This document shows positions 53,043 through 62,565 of a DNA stretch of 64,000 nucleotides, piece after piece. Position 1 is the first letter of the stretch, and every line of letters begins with the position of its first letter. Below the pieces are notes generated by a model. It saw only the letters and a list, made by a program, of their open reading frames with translations. It was not told where the DNA came from and did no database searches. The DNA is from Dyadobacter sp. CY345 (GTDB taxonomy: Bacteria; Bacteroidota; Bacteroidia; Cytophagales; Spirosomataceae). The stretch covers positions 186,001 to 250,000 of the forward strand of contig NZ_JAKFFS010000007.1 of assembly GCF_021502725.1 (NCBI RefSeq), in the 5' to 3' direction. A program made the position numbers and the translations under genes.

Positions 53043-53699
53043 TTAATGATTTCCTTCTTCAGTTTGTTCTCCTGCACGAATTGCGACCGATAAAGTATTT
53101 TCAGCAGGGGGAACCGGGCATGCGTAAGTCGGTGCATAAACGCAGTAGGGGTTATAAGCGGTATTGAAATCCAGAACCAGCGAGTCTCCTTTAATTTTAG
53201 AAACAGGATAGTCCAGATATCTCCCTCCGCCATAGGTCTCTTTCCCACTTGTCGCATCTTTGAAAAGCACCGATATCACTGCTTCATTTTTCAATAGAAG
53301 AAGTTTTTCGGCAACGCCGTTGATAGTGAAGTTTGCATAACCAATTCGTTCGTAATCAGTTGTACTTCCATCTGTATAAGTCACCTTCATTTCCTTATCT
53401 TCTTTTTCATAAGGCGTTATAAAAGCCTTCACGCGATAAGCCGGATCAATATCAAAATAATGAAGTCCGTGAAAACTATCTTTATCCTGGATAGGGGAGT
53501 CCTTTGTGGTTTTAAACTGATCATCTTTTGCAATTCTTTCCTGCGTGATCTTGTCAATATATTGCTGGGGATTGGCAGCGATAAGGTCATCTGTATCGGC
53601 CTCTGCATTTCCTGAACCAAAATTTTCAATAAAAAAATAAGCCAGTATAGCTATCAGCATCGCGAGGGTACTCCAGCGTATTACTTTATTTTTAAACAT
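53043..53699 (-). CDS. DUF1684 family exported protein
   Basis: 218 residues from ATG 53699 ('MFKNKVIRWSTLAMLIAILAYFF', a signal or anchor); a start five codons upstream is less likely. The C-terminal block 'TYGGGRYLDYPVS', 'VLDFNTAYNPYCVYAPTYACPVPPAENTL' is the DUF1684 signature, including the Cys-rich 'CVYAPTYACP' region. The function of the family is unknown; it is periplasmic or membrane-tethered. Divergent from the response regulator. Confidence 0.88.
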   Translation of the reverse strand: MFKNKVIRWSTLAMLIAILAYFFIENFGSGNAEADTDDLIAANPQQYIDKITQERIAKDDQFKTTKDSPIQDKDSFHGLHYFDIDPAYRVKAFITPYEKEDKEMKVTYTDGSTTDYERIGYANFTINGVAEKLLLLKNEAVISVLFKDATSGKETYGGGRYLDYPVSKIKGDSLVLDFNTAYNPYCVYAPTYACPVPPAENTLSVAIRAGEQTEEGNH

Positions 53700-53792
53700 A
53701 ATCTTCCAAATCAATTAGTAAAACGAATTACAAACTTACATCTGAAACATGCGTTTGAAAAAATCAGAGCCTGATTATTTATATATTTATCA

Positions 53793-53800
53793 TAATTTTG
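53793..53800 (+). promoter_or_regulatory. Possible -7 box of the response-regulator gene
   Basis: TAATTTTG matches TAnnTTTG, about 90 bp before the start codon. No clear -33 box; a longer leader would result. Confidence 0.22.
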
Positions 53801-53890
53801 GAACTTCAACGCAGCGGAATTTGCGTTCTTGATTGAAATATACCTAAATTCACCTGCCAAATAATTAAAAAACAATACCTGATCCATTAT

Positions 53891-54268
53891 ATGTCCTACA
53901 CAAAACGAGTACTCATTGCCGAAGACAGCTCAGTAATTCAAAATCTGGCAAGGAAGATTCTGGAATTTCAACATTACGAGATTACTTCCGTTAAGAATGG
54001 AGAACAAGTGTTACAACTTCTTGAAAAGGAAGATTTTGACATCATTTTGCTGGATATCAATATGCCTGTGATGGATGGAATGGAGTGCGCACGGAAAATT
54101 AGAAAATTGGTAGATGCTGATAAAGCCAAAACACCAATTGTAGCAATAACTGGCAACGCCAAAAACTATTCAGAAGAAGACTTTAAAGAAGCCGGATTTG
54201 ATGATGCGCTTATGAAACCATTAAACTTTGACCGTTTGGTAGAGGTGGTTGCGCATTTGACAGAATAG
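53891..54268 (+). CDS. Single-domain response regulator (CheY-like)
   Basis: 125 residues, only a receiver domain. Phosphoacceptor Asp55 in 'IILLDINMPVMDGMECARKI', acidic pocket residues Glu11/Asp12, Thr87 ('VAITGNAKNY') and Lys109 ('ALMKPLNFDRL'). Most stand-alone receivers relay phosphate to a histidine kinase or histidine phosphotransfer protein; none is adjacent. Overlapping interests with the PhnP-like gene 8 bp downstream are only positional. Confidence 0.93.
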   Translation: MSYTKRVLIAEDSSVIQNLARKILEFQHYEITSVKNGEQVLQLLEKEDFDIILLDINMPVMDGMECARKIRKLVDADKAKTPIVAITGNAKNYSEEDFKEAGFDDALMKPLNFDRLVEVVAHLTE

Positions 54269-54276
54269 CGAGTTGC

Positions 54277-55038
54277 ATGAAGATTACATTTTTAGGAACC
54301 GGCACATCACAAGGAGTACCCGTTATTGCTTGTGATTGTGCCGTTTGCCGTTCAACTGATTTCCACAACAAACGCCTTAGAACCTCGGTCTGGATACAGG
54401 TTCATGGAAAATCTTTTATTATTGACAGCGGTCCTGATTTTCGCCAGCAGATGTTGCGCGCCAATGTCAGGCAACTGGATGCAATTATTTATACACATCA
54501 ACATAAGGACCATACTGCCGGGCTCGACGACTCGCGTGCCTTCAATCACCGCCAGCAGCAAGATATTCCACTTTACGGCCGCCAGGAAGTTTTGAACCAG
54601 ATTCAGGTAGAATTTGCTTATGCATTTTCAGAAAAAAGATATCCGGGTGTCCCGCACTTTGAATTACATCCGATTGAGAACGAACCTTTTGAAGTGCAAG
54701 GAGTTCAAGTTATTCCCATTGAAGTGATGCACCACAAGCTGGCCGTTTATGGATATCGCATCGGGGACTTTACCTATATCACTGATACCAACTATATTTC
54801 TGAAATAGAACAAGAAAAAATTTTAGGATCCAGGATACTTGTCCTTGATACACTTCAAAAAGAACCGCATCTTTCCCATTTTACATTATCGCAGGCACTT
54901 GAATTAATTGATAAACTCAATATGCCTGCTGCATATCTTACGCATATAAGTCATAAGCTTGGGCTGCATGCTGAGGTTGAAAAAGAGCTTCCCCCAAATG
55001 TGCATCTGGCTTATGATGGGCTTGTTTTGGAGTTGTGA
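54277..55038 (+). CDS. PhnP-like MBL-fold phosphodiesterase
   Basis: 253 residues. Metallo-beta-lactamase fold with 'IYTHQHKDHTAGLDD' (His74, His76, Asp78, His79), 'PIEVMHHKLAVYGYRIGDFTYITDTNYI' and 'YLTHISHKLGLHAEVEKELP'. The Cys19-x-Cys21-x2-Cys24 cluster ('IACDCAVCRS') is the extra structural zinc site of PhnP-type enzymes. Probably a cyclic phosphate or phosphodiester hydrolase in the cytosol. 8 bp after the response regulator, likely co-transcribed. No phn genes are present, so a phosphonate role is unlikely. Confidence 0.88.
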   Translation: MKITFLGTGTSQGVPVIACDCAVCRSTDFHNKRLRTSVWIQVHGKSFIIDSGPDFRQQMLRANVRQLDAIIYTHQHKDHTAGLDDSRAFNHRQQQDIPLYGRQEVLNQIQVEFAYAFSEKRYPGVPHFELHPIENEPFEVQGVQVIPIEVMHHKLAVYGYRIGDFTYITDTNYISEIEQEKILGSRILVLDTLQKEPHLSHFTLSQALELIDKLNMPAAYLTHISHKLGLHAEVEKELPPNVHLAYDGLVLEL

Positions 55039-55141
55039 GAAAGAAGGTTAAAGTGCATGCAGGCAACTGAATATTCATTTATCCTTAACTTTGATTTTAT
55101 GTAGTATTTTATTAGTTTTATACTTAAAGCACTCATGAAAT

Positions 55142-55396
55142 ATGTCAGGCACAAAACTTACTTTAAATATTCAGGACGACGTAGTCAGCAAGGCAAAGAT
55201 TTACGCAAAGCAGAGAAACGTTAGTTTATCTAAAATTGTCGAGCACTACTTAAATACACTTTCCGAAGTAAATACTGAACCAGGAAAAGTATCACCTTGG
55301 GTGAAAGAGTTGGTAGCTGTAAAAAAGCCGACCAAGGATTTTGATCATAAAGAAATGTATAGCTTCTATGTGGTCGAAAAATATTCGGAAAAATGA
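55142..55396 (+). CDS. Antitoxin of a PIN-type pair (DUF6364-like)
   Basis: 84 residues. 'TKLTLNIQDDVVSKAKIYAKQRNVSLSKIVEHYLNTL' is a ribbon-helix-helix DNA-binding segment as in DUF6364 antitoxins; the C-terminal tail 'FDHKEMYSFYVVEKYSEK' is the likely toxin-binding part. A 4-nt ATGA overlap with the PIN toxin gene gives translational coupling. It is preceded by a short gap after the PhnP-like gene. Confidence 0.87.
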   Translation: MSGTKLTLNIQDDVVSKAKIYAKQRNVSLSKIVEHYLNTLSEVNTEPGKVSPWVKELVAVKKPTKDFDHKEMYSFYVVEKYSEK

Positions 55397-55803
55397 ATTT
55401 GTTTATTGATTCTGATATTTTGCTAGACGCTGTCTTGCAGAGATTACCTTATTTTGATTCAGCCATGCAGCTACTTTCTTTCGCAGATCGGGATGGATAT
55501 ACATTATATTGTTCGGCGCATAGCATTTTAAATGTTTATTATGTAACTCGGAAAATTGCAGGTAAAGTGGCAGCAACTAAATCTGCAAATTTGCTGCAAG
55601 AAAATTTAAGTATAGCTGATACAAACAGAAATGCTTTGAGAGCAGGACTTTCCTCAGATTTTGTCGACTTCGAAGATGCAGTTCAATATGCCATCGCAAT
55701 TGAAAATAAATGCAGCATTATAATAACCAGAAATCTTAAAGATTATAATAAATCCAGTATACCCGCGATGACCGCAGAGCAGTATTTAACATCAATACGT
55801 TGA
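55393..55803 (+). CDS. PIN-domain toxin (VapC-like)
   Basis: 136 residues with the PIN acidic residues: Asp6 ('LFIDSDILLD'), Asp95 ('DFEDAVQYA') and Asp117 ('TRNLKDY'). Predicted RNA endonuclease, inhibited by the adjacent ribbon-helix-helix antitoxin. The family tolerates 'DTN' to 'DSD' changes at the first Asp motif, as here. Confidence 0.88.
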   Translation: MNLFIDSDILLDAVLQRLPYFDSAMQLLSFADRDGYTLYCSAHSILNVYYVTRKIAGKVAATKSANLLQENLSIADTNRNALRAGLSSDFVDFEDAVQYAIAIENKCSIIITRNLKDYNKSSIPAMTAEQYLTSIR

Positions 55804-55881
55804 TCTTAGAGGGAACTTAAATTTATTATTCGAAATGGGACAAGGATAATTCAAGGCATTATCCACAACTACACGCACCAT

Positions 55882-56733
55882 TTGAAAAATCAAACATACG
55901 ACAGCAAAGGTTGGAAAAATGTATTGCTAATTGTTATTCCATATCTGGTTGTTGGAGGCATTTTTCAATTTATTGCGCTTCGGGTTGCCGGTCTGGAATT
56001 TTCCTCGGATGTTCTGGAGACAGACAAGCATTTCTTTATAATCGCCCTATTTGACCTTATCGCGGCTTTTCTTCTTGTCGGAACTTTTACAATTTATTTT
56101 GTTAAAAGTAAATTCTTAACGGTTGGCTTTCGGCCAGGTTTTATTCTGACGGACACTTTGATCGGCATATTAACAGGCTTCATCATCATGTTAATTTCTC
56201 TGATAATTCTCATCCAAACGGAACAAATTGTTATAAAAACCCTGGATCGTAATTTTGCCGATGGATTATGGATTTTCGGAACCTTTGTATTCGTGGGGAT
56301 ATCGGAGGAATTGCTTTTGCGGGGTTATGTTTTGAATAATCTGATGCGCTCTTTCAACAAAAATATCGCTTTGGTCATTACCTCTGCACTGTTTGCTTTC
56401 ATGCATATTGCCAATCCAAATATGGACGTTCTCGGATTTGTTGGATTGTTTTTCGCTGGGTTGCTTCTTGGTTATTCCTACATAATCACCAATAATTTGT
56501 GGCTTCCAATGGCTTTGCATTTCAGCTGGAATTTTTTTCAAAGTTTTTTTGGATTCAACGTCAGCGGGAACGACTTCTACTCTTTCGTGATAACCACTTT
56601 TCCGAAGGAAAATATCTGGAATGGAGGTGATTTTGGTTTTGAAGGTTCGCTGATCTCTCTTATTTTTCAGCCGCTAACGATAGCGTCTCTCTATTTCATG
56701 TTTCGAAAAAGAAATATTGAAATGCGTTTGTAA
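55882..56733 (+). CDS. CPBP-family intramembrane metalloprotease
   Basis: 283 residues from TTG 55882 (no ATG nearby fits, and the first membrane helix 'VLLIVIPYLVVGGIFQFIAL' follows). Eight or so hydrophobic helices. The CAAX/CPBP motifs are 'ISEELLLRGYVLNNLM' (Glu-Glu-x3-Arg), 'FAFMHIANPNM' (His) and 'ALHFSWNFFQ' (His). Family members cleave or process membrane peptides, for example prenyl or bacteriocin-immunity type substrates. Alone, 79 bp after a toxin-antitoxin pair. Confidence 0.9.
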   Translation: MKNQTYDSKGWKNVLLIVIPYLVVGGIFQFIALRVAGLEFSSDVLETDKHFFIIALFDLIAAFLLVGTFTIYFVKSKFLTVGFRPGFILTDTLIGILTGFIIMLISLIILIQTEQIVIKTLDRNFADGLWIFGTFVFVGISEELLLRGYVLNNLMRSFNKNIALVITSALFAFMHIANPNMDVLGFVGLFFAGLLLGYSYIITNNLWLPMALHFSWNFFQSFFGFNVSGNDFYSFVITTFPKENIWNGGDFGFEGSLISLIFQPLTIASLYFMFRKRNIEMRL

Positions 56734-56786
56734 GATCCCTTGAAGTAATTCATTAGCTGTAATAACCAGAAAGGAGTTTTGGCTTT

Positions 56787-56818
56787 TATTGCTTTCTGTT
56801 AATATGCTGTAATCTTTG
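56787..56818 (+). promoter_or_regulatory. Possible promoter of the Cds1-like gene
   Basis: TTG at 56789-56791, then TAATCTTTG at 56810-56818 (one nucleotide longer than TAnnTTTG), spacer 18 nt, about 62 bp before the start codon. Confidence 0.3.
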
Positions 56819-56880
56819 CATAATTAATACAGGCACCGAATATCGCATATTAGGTATCGAATTCTAAAAGTTAGCAGCCA

Positions 56881-57951
56881 ATGTATCGTCAGTCCAACGA
56901 GCACAATAAAACATCCTGGATCGGGAGCGCAATTTCAAAAATTGAAGCAGATTATCAGCGCTCTGCTGATACACACTTGATATTTTTGAAACTTCCTTCT
57001 TTCCCTGATATCGATTTTTATTTTAAAGATGAATCCACACACCCTTCCGGCAGTTTGAAGCACCGCCTTGCCCGGTCACTTTTTTTATATGCAATCTGTA
57101 ACGGCTGGGTCCACAAAGGAACTACTGTTGTGGAGGCTTCGAGTGGTTCGACGGCTGTGTCCGAAGCCTATTTTGCCAGATTATTGGGTCTGCCTTTTGT
57201 TGCCGTTATGCCAAAGTCAACCAGTCCGGACAAGATTCAGGCTATTGAATTTTACGGAGGACGATGCCATTTTGTTGGCCATCCGGCTGAGGTTTATGAA
57301 GTTTCGAGACAGATTGCACATGAAACCGGTGGTCATTTTATGGATCAGTTTACCTATGCAGAACGGGCCACCGACTGGCGTGGCAATAATAATATTGCTG
57401 AATCAATTTTTCGGCAGATGGCTCATGAAAGGTACCCTGTGCCACGCTGGATCGTGACGGGTGCGGGGACTGGTGGAACTTCTGCGACGCTTGGCCGTTA
57501 TGTCCGTTATGAACAACATGCAACCGAAATATGCGTTGTTGATCCGGAGAACTCTGTTTTTTATGATTTCTGGAAAAATAATAATTCCGAACTTTGTGGT
57601 GAGCATGGATCGCGCATTGAAGGTATAGGCCGGCCAAGAGTAGAGCCGTCATTTTTGAGGACTGTCGTTGACCACATGATTCAGGTACCGGACGCCGGGA
57701 GTTTTGCAGCGATGCAGGCTTTAACTTCTCTGCTAAATAAAAAGGTAGGAGGCTCCTCAGGAACCAATTTTTGGGGTGTTTTGGAACTAGCCAAACAAAT
57801 GAAAGCAAAAAGCGAAGCTGGTTCCATAGTCACCCTGATCTGTGATTCCGGGGATCGTTATTTGAATACGTATTACAATGAAGATTGGCTAAAAAATCAT
57901 GGTTATGCTGACGAAGTTTTGAGGCAGCTAGCTTTGTTGGGAGTGTCTTGA
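56881..57951 (+). CDS. PLP-dependent cysteine synthase-family enzyme (Cds1-like)
   Basis: 356 residues, fold type II PLP protein. PLP lysine Lys60 in 'PSGSLKHRLARSL', substrate loop 'VEASSGSTAVSEAYFARL', and PLP phosphate-binding 'TGAGTGGTSATLGRYVRY'. Closer in length and sequence to cysteine desulfhydrase Cds1-type proteins than to housekeeping CysK (~305-320). Could degrade cysteine to sulfide or act as a cystathionine-type enzyme; the sequence does not decide. Alone before an AbiEii-type pair. Confidence 0.87.
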   Translation: MYRQSNEHNKTSWIGSAISKIEADYQRSADTHLIFLKLPSFPDIDFYFKDESTHPSGSLKHRLARSLFLYAICNGWVHKGTTVVEASSGSTAVSEAYFARLLGLPFVAVMPKSTSPDKIQAIEFYGGRCHFVGHPAEVYEVSRQIAHETGGHFMDQFTYAERATDWRGNNNIAESIFRQMAHERYPVPRWIVTGAGTGGTSATLGRYVRYEQHATEICVVDPENSVFYDFWKNNNSELCGEHGSRIEGIGRPRVEPSFLRTVVDHMIQVPDAGSFAAMQALTSLLNKKVGGSSGTNFWGVLELAKQMKAKSEAGSIVTLICDSGDRYLNTYYNEDWLKNHGYADEVLRQLALLGVS

Positions 57952-57993
57952 ATTTTCTTTTTTATTCGTTTATTTAATTTAAGACTTTTGATT

Positions 57994-58293
57994 ATGAATA
58001 TCAAAAAGCCGGTTTTTGAAAAGCGTATTTTTTGGGATGTGAACTTTGAGACATTAGATTACGACGCCAAAGTAGTGTTTGTAATTGAAAGAGTTTTTGA
58101 GCGTGGAGACGTTCAGGATATCCGTCAATGCAGGCGTTATTATGGCGATGAAAAAGTGCGTGAAGTGCTATTAAACGCAAAATATATCCCGGAAAATCGC
58201 TTATATCTAGCAAGTGCTGTGATTGCTGAACCATTGAATGCTTTCAGATGCTACATTTCGAAACAGTTGACCCCAGAGCTTTATCCGTATTAA
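57994..58293 (+). CDS. Antitoxin of an AbiEii-type pair
   Basis: 99 residues from ATG 57994 (TTG two codons upstream is not preferred). 'FEKRIFWDVNFETLDYDAKVVFVIERVFERGDVQDIRQCRRYYGDEKVREVLLNAKYI' is the DUF6922-like antitoxin sequence that usually precedes AbiEii toxins. It overlaps the toxin by 46 nt. Confidence 0.87.
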   Translation: MNIKKPVFEKRIFWDVNFETLDYDAKVVFVIERVFERGDVQDIRQCRRYYGDEKVREVLLNAKYIPENRLYLASAVIAEPLNAFRCYISKQLTPELYPY

Positions 58294-58877
58294 ATCGTAT
58301 TATGGGTATTGCTGAACTTAACAGCTTTTACCTGGTTGGCGGGACAGCCCTATCCTTAAAATATGGACATCGAATTTCCATTGATTTAGATTTGTTTGGA
58401 GGGAATGAAGATTTTGAAAGAGAAGGGATTGTGAACGCGTTGATAAATGAATTCGGACAGAAATTTATTTACGAAGGGAGCATTTCAAAATGGGGACTGT
58501 TTTGTTTTATTGATGGGGTCAAAGTTGATGTGGTAAAATATTTACATCCTAAAATTGAGTCCCCGGAAATAATTGGTAATGTAAGATTATACAGTATTGA
58601 GGATATCTGTGCGATGAAAATTAATGCGATCCTTGGCAGAGGAAAGAAAAAGGATTTTTGGGACATCTATGAAATTTTACATCGATATTCTTTGCAAGAA
58701 ATTATCAATTTTCATAGCAGAAAATTTCCTAATCAAATGTTGCTAATTTCCATTCCTCAGGCTATAAGTTATTTTGCAGATGCAGAAGAAAGCGAAGATC
58801 CAATTAGCTTGAATGGCCAGACTTGGGAAAGTGTGAAACGATACATTCAGGAGAAGGTAAGGGAATATCTACAATAA
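58248..58877 (+). CDS. AbiEii/AbiGii-family nucleotidyltransferase toxin
   Basis: 209 residues with the AbiEii signature 'LVGGTALSLKYGHRISIDLDLF' (Gly31-Gly32, Asp46, Asp48) and 'IEDICAMKINAILGRGKKKDFWDIYEIL', a nucleotidyltransferase fold. Members transfer nucleotides to tRNA or other targets (type IV toxin-antitoxin and phage abortive infection). Complete and in frame with its antitoxin; start overlaps by 46 nt. Confidence 0.93.
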   Translation: MLHFETVDPRALSVLNRIMGIAELNSFYLVGGTALSLKYGHRISIDLDLFGGNEDFEREGIVNALINEFGQKFIYEGSISKWGLFCFIDGVKVDVVKYLHPKIESPEIIGNVRLYSIEDICAMKINAILGRGKKKDFWDIYEILHRYSLQEIINFHSRKFPNQMLLISIPQAISYFADAEESEDPISLNGQTWESVKRYIQEKVREYLQ

Positions 58878-58916
58878 GTTTGCCTATTTGTTAGGCATAA
58901 CAACAAATAAAACCCA

Positions 58917-60491
58917 GTGCATCATAATTATTATTTCTTAAAACAACTTGCTCCGCGACTAAATCAGGAGTTGACCGGAAAAAAATTTATTGAGGCGTTC
59001 AGCCAGGAGAAAGATGAGATCGTTCTGGTGTTTGCTGAGTCTGAGATTGACGAGGAATTGAAAAAGCCGTTTTTCATAAAAGCTACACTTAGGTCTGATT
59101 TCGCCTGTCTTAGTTTTCCTGATAAGTTTGATCGGGCGAGAAGAAACAGTGTAAATCTTTTCACAGATTTATATCAACAGCAAATTATTCATGTCAGGGT
59201 TTTTGTTAATGAGCGGGCAATCGAAATTATATTCAAAAGCGGGGAGGTATTGGTTCTGAAATTGTTTGGAAATCGTTCGAATCTGATTTCGTTTTCTAAA
59301 GAAGGGTCGGTGCTCCAATTATTCAACAATAAACTGGCAACAGATCAGACACTTTCGCTCGATAACATGGATCGTCAACTCGATCAGTCCTATGATGCGT
59401 TTGTTAAAAATGAATACCATTTTGAGCCCCTGTTTCCAACTTTTGGAAAGTTGGTTAACAATCATTTGAAGAAATTATTAAACGAAACTGGTGAACCTGA
59501 AAAGCGTTGGGTTATCGTACAGGACGTTTTAAAAAAGCTGGAACAGCCTACGTTTTACCTTACCAAAATTGAATTGGTACCCATTCTTTCACTTTTGCCG
59601 CTAGGGGAGGTTGTCGATTCGTATAAGGATCCGATTGAGGCGTTGAATGCGTATTATTATGCTTTTATCCGCCTGACAGGTATAGAAAAGGAAAAAGCTG
59701 AAATTTTGAGGATTCTGAGAAAACGTATTTCTCAAACAGATAACTATCTGGAAAACACTTTTAAAAAACTGGTTGCGCTGGAAGAGGGAACGAAAAACGA
59801 TGAAATCGCCAACATTCTGATGGCCAATCTGCATCTGATTCCTGAGCGAGCTGAGTCGGTGGAATTATATGATTTCTATCGTGACCAACCTATAAAAATT
59901 CGTCTGAAAAAAGATCTTACGCCTCAAAAAACTGCGGAAGGTTATTACCGCAAATCCAAAAACGAAAAGATAGAAATTGCCCGTTTGCACGATAGTCTGG
60001 AAGCCAGGGAAAATGAACGGGAAAAGATGCTTGGATATGTTAAATCAATCGAATCAATCGAAATGTTGCGGGAGCTTCGGACGTTTATCAAGTCCAATGG
60101 CTTGGCGGGAGGTAACACCGTTTCAGTAGAACAGGCTGACTTATTCAAGAAAGTCATCTTTTCGGGATATACAATTTTGATAGGTAAAAATGCGAAAAAC
60201 AACGATTTGTTAACGAAACAATATGCGCATAAAGAAGATTTATGGCTGCATGCCCGGGATGTTACAGGGTCGCATGTGGTTATTAAAAATCAATCCGGAA
60301 AGAAATTTCCATCCCCGGTCATAGAGAGAGCAGCACAGCTTGCGGCATGGCATTCGAAGAGGAAAACGGATAGTTTGTGTCCGGTTATAGTAACTCCCAA
60401 AAAATATGTTCGAAAGCCAAAAGGATTGCCCGAAGGAGCCGTTGTAATTGATAAAGAAGATGTGATAATGGTAGTTCCTACGCCGGAATAA
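58917..60491 (+). CDS. RqcH/NFACT-family protein
   Basis: 524 residues starting at GTG 58917 ('HHNYYFLKQLAPRLNQELTGKKF'), which matches the start of relatives. NFACT-N with 'LKLFGNRSNLISF', a long coiled coil (e.g. 'KIEIARLHDSLEARENEREKML'), and the C-terminal NFACT-R domain 'YAHKEDLWLHARDVTGSHVVIKNQSGKKFPSPVIERAAQLAAWHSKRK'. RqcH binds obstructed 50S subunits and adds C-terminal alanine tails during ribosome rescue. Bacteroidota homologues are typically annotated only as fibronectin-binding A-like. Cytosolic, single gene. Confidence 0.92.
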   Translation: MHHNYYFLKQLAPRLNQELTGKKFIEAFSQEKDEIVLVFAESEIDEELKKPFFIKATLRSDFACLSFPDKFDRARRNSVNLFTDLYQQQIIHVRVFVNERAIEIIFKSGEVLVLKLFGNRSNLISFSKEGSVLQLFNNKLATDQTLSLDNMDRQLDQSYDAFVKNEYHFEPLFPTFGKLVNNHLKKLLNETGEPEKRWVIVQDVLKKLEQPTFYLTKIELVPILSLLPLGEVVDSYKDPIEALNAYYYAFIRLTGIEKEKAEILRILRKRISQTDNYLENTFKKLVALEEGTKNDEIANILMANLHLIPERAESVELYDFYRDQPIKIRLKKDLTPQKTAEGYYRKSKNEKIEIARLHDSLEARENEREKMLGYVKSIESIEMLRELRTFIKSNGLAGGNTVSVEQADLFKKVIFSGYTILIGKNAKNNDLLTKQYAHKEDLWLHARDVTGSHVVIKNQSGKKFPSPVIERAAQLAAWHSKRKTDSLCPVIVTPKKYVRKPKGLPEGAVVIDKEDVIMVVPTPE

Positions 60492-60585
60492 AGAGTGATA
60501 TTTTAGGTATCAAATGGCTTTGATAAGTCTTTCGATATCACGAACTTCGTAGCAAAATTGAGAGAACAGGAATATTTAGTGCAGA

Positions 60586-62511
60586 ATGCTTGAAAATCGC
60601 CGCTTTGTAATTATTGGCTTCTTTACATTAATAGGTATCATTTACTTATTTCGTTTATTTTATTTACAAGTCCTCGATGAGAGTTATTCCATCGAATCGT
60701 CCAGCAACTCCATAAAACGTGTCATTGAAGTGCCTTTCCGGGGTCAGATTTATGATCGAAATGGAAAATTGATTGTTTATAACACGCCTGTTTATGATTT
60801 GCTTGTGACCCCTAATAAGGTAAAAGTTGATGATACGCTGCGTTTCTGCCGGGTTTTGGGTATCGAACGTAGGGAATTCGATAGTCTCGTGAACGCGGCC
60901 AGCTCTTATTCCCGCAACAAACCGTCGTTATTTTTAAGACAATTATCGAAAGAAGATTTCGCCTCCATTCAGGACATCATGGTGGATTATTCGGGATTTG
61001 AATTCGCTAAAAGTTCGATGCGTACATACAAAGGCGCTACACTCGCCAACACGCTTGGTTATGTAAGTGAAATCAGTAAAACACAGCTCGCAAAGCAGGA
61101 AGAGCCGTATTACAGGCAAAGTGATTACATCGGGCAAACGGGTATTGAAAAGATTTACGAGAATGAGCTGAGAGGGAAACGTGGTACTAAATTTATCATG
61201 CAAAATGTAAGCGGTGTTTACAAAGGTGCCTGGAAAAACGGTGAGCTTGATACCATGGCGGTTGCAGGAGAGAATTTATATTCCGGTATTGACATTGATA
61301 TTCAGCAATATGCGGATAGTTTGATGGTGAACAAGGTAGGTAGTATCGTGGCAATCGAGCCTAAAACGGGACAAATTTTGTCAATGGTTTCCGCGCCGAC
61401 ATACGATCCGAATATTCTGGCAACCCGGTTTTTTTCCAAAAACTATACTGCACTTTATCGCAATCCATACAAGCCGCTTTTCAACCGTCCGGTTATGGCC
61501 AGTTATCGTCCGGGTTCGACGTTTAAATTAATTCAGGCATTGATTGGTTTGCAGGAAGGCGTTATTACACCAAATAGCGGTTTCACACATGCGAATTGCC
61601 CTATCGGATGTCACGTTCATCCCGGAACTCCAACGGTCGCACTTGGGGTGACACATTCCTGCAATCCGTATTTTTACAACGTTTTTCGCCGGATCATATA
61701 CAATAACAAAATCTCCAATACATTCAAAGCTTCCGCTGTCGGGCTGGATGACTGGCATGACAAGATCAGTAAGTTTGGGATCGGGCAGCAGCTGGGAATT
61801 GACTTACCTAGTGAACGGAAAGGGAATTTACCTGATAAAAAATATTACGACAAAATTTACGGTGAGAACCGCTGGAAATTTTCGAATATTTATTCGTTAA
61901 GTATTGGCGAAGGAGAGATTTTGATCACTCCTTTGAAAATGGCAAACGTAGCTGCCATCATTGCGAACAAGGGTTATTACTACACACCGCACGTTATTCA
62001 TGGGATCGGGGAGAAAAAAACACTAAAACCCGAATTCGCTATACGGCATGAAACCGGTGTAGCGGCTCACAATTTTGATCCGGTTATTGAAGGAATGCTT
62101 GGAGCTGTTGAAGGCGGTACTGCCAGAAGATCAAGGGTTGAAGGTATTTCCATTGCTGGTAAAACGGGAACTTCCCAAAACAAAAGAGGTATGGATCACT
62201 CAATTTTCATTGCCTTTGCGCCCGTTGAGGATCCAAAAATTGCCATTGCCGTTTTTGTAGAAAATGCTGGATCTGGAGGGCAGGCGGCAGCACCGATTGC
62301 CAACCTGATTATAGAAAAATATCTAACAAGAAAAATCACAAACAAGGCGCTTGAAAAAAGGATGATGGAGGCGGATTTCATGAAAAACGTGATTCTGCCT
62401 GCTCCCCCTAAGCCAATAGTTAAAGATACCACAAAAAGAAGGCAGGGGATTCCGATGGTGCCGATTGAAAAACCGATGCCGAAAGTGATTAACTGGTTGA
62501 AAAGATTCTAG
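60586..62511 (+). CDS. mrdA: PBP2, elongasome transpeptidase
   Basis: 641 residues. Short cytosolic tail, single membrane helix ('FVIIGFFTLIGIIYLFRLFYLQVL', ~7-30), PBP dimerisation part ('FRGQIYDRNGKLIVYNTPVYDL'), then the transpeptidase with Ser311-Thr-Phe-Lys314 ('YRPGSTFKLIQAL'), Ser-Cys-Asn ('HSCNPYFYN') and Lys-Thr-Gly ('AGKTGTSQNKRGM'). Cross-links peptidoglycan on the side wall with RodA. rodA follows 54 bp downstream. Confidence 0.96.
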   Translation: MLENRRFVIIGFFTLIGIIYLFRLFYLQVLDESYSIESSSNSIKRVIEVPFRGQIYDRNGKLIVYNTPVYDLLVTPNKVKVDDTLRFCRVLGIERREFDSLVNAASSYSRNKPSLFLRQLSKEDFASIQDIMVDYSGFEFAKSSMRTYKGATLANTLGYVSEISKTQLAKQEEPYYRQSDYIGQTGIEKIYENELRGKRGTKFIMQNVSGVYKGAWKNGELDTMAVAGENLYSGIDIDIQQYADSLMVNKVGSIVAIEPKTGQILSMVSAPTYDPNILATRFFSKNYTALYRNPYKPLFNRPVMASYRPGSTFKLIQALIGLQEGVITPNSGFTHANCPIGCHVHPGTPTVALGVTHSCNPYFYNVFRRIIYNNKISNTFKASAVGLDDWHDKISKFGIGQQLGIDLPSERKGNLPDKKYYDKIYGENRWKFSNIYSLSIGEGEILITPLKMANVAAIIANKGYYYTPHVIHGIGEKKTLKPEFAIRHETGVAAHNFDPVIEGMLGAVEGGTARRSRVEGISIAGKTGTSQNKRGMDHSIFIAFAPVEDPKIAIAVFVENAGSGGQAAAPIANLIIEKYLTRKITNKALEKRMMEADFMKNVILPAPPKPIVKDTTKRRQGIPMVPIEKPMPKVINWLKRF

Positions 62512-62565
62512 TCTGACTGGTCGTGTTAATACTCAAATCAACAAAAAATTTTAATTGTTAAGTTA

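Noticed and set aside
55859..55867. Perfect DnaA-box sequence TTATCCACA
   Set aside because: Single copy with no neighbouring boxes or DnaA-linked A/T-rich unwinding region; a chance match is expected at this length.
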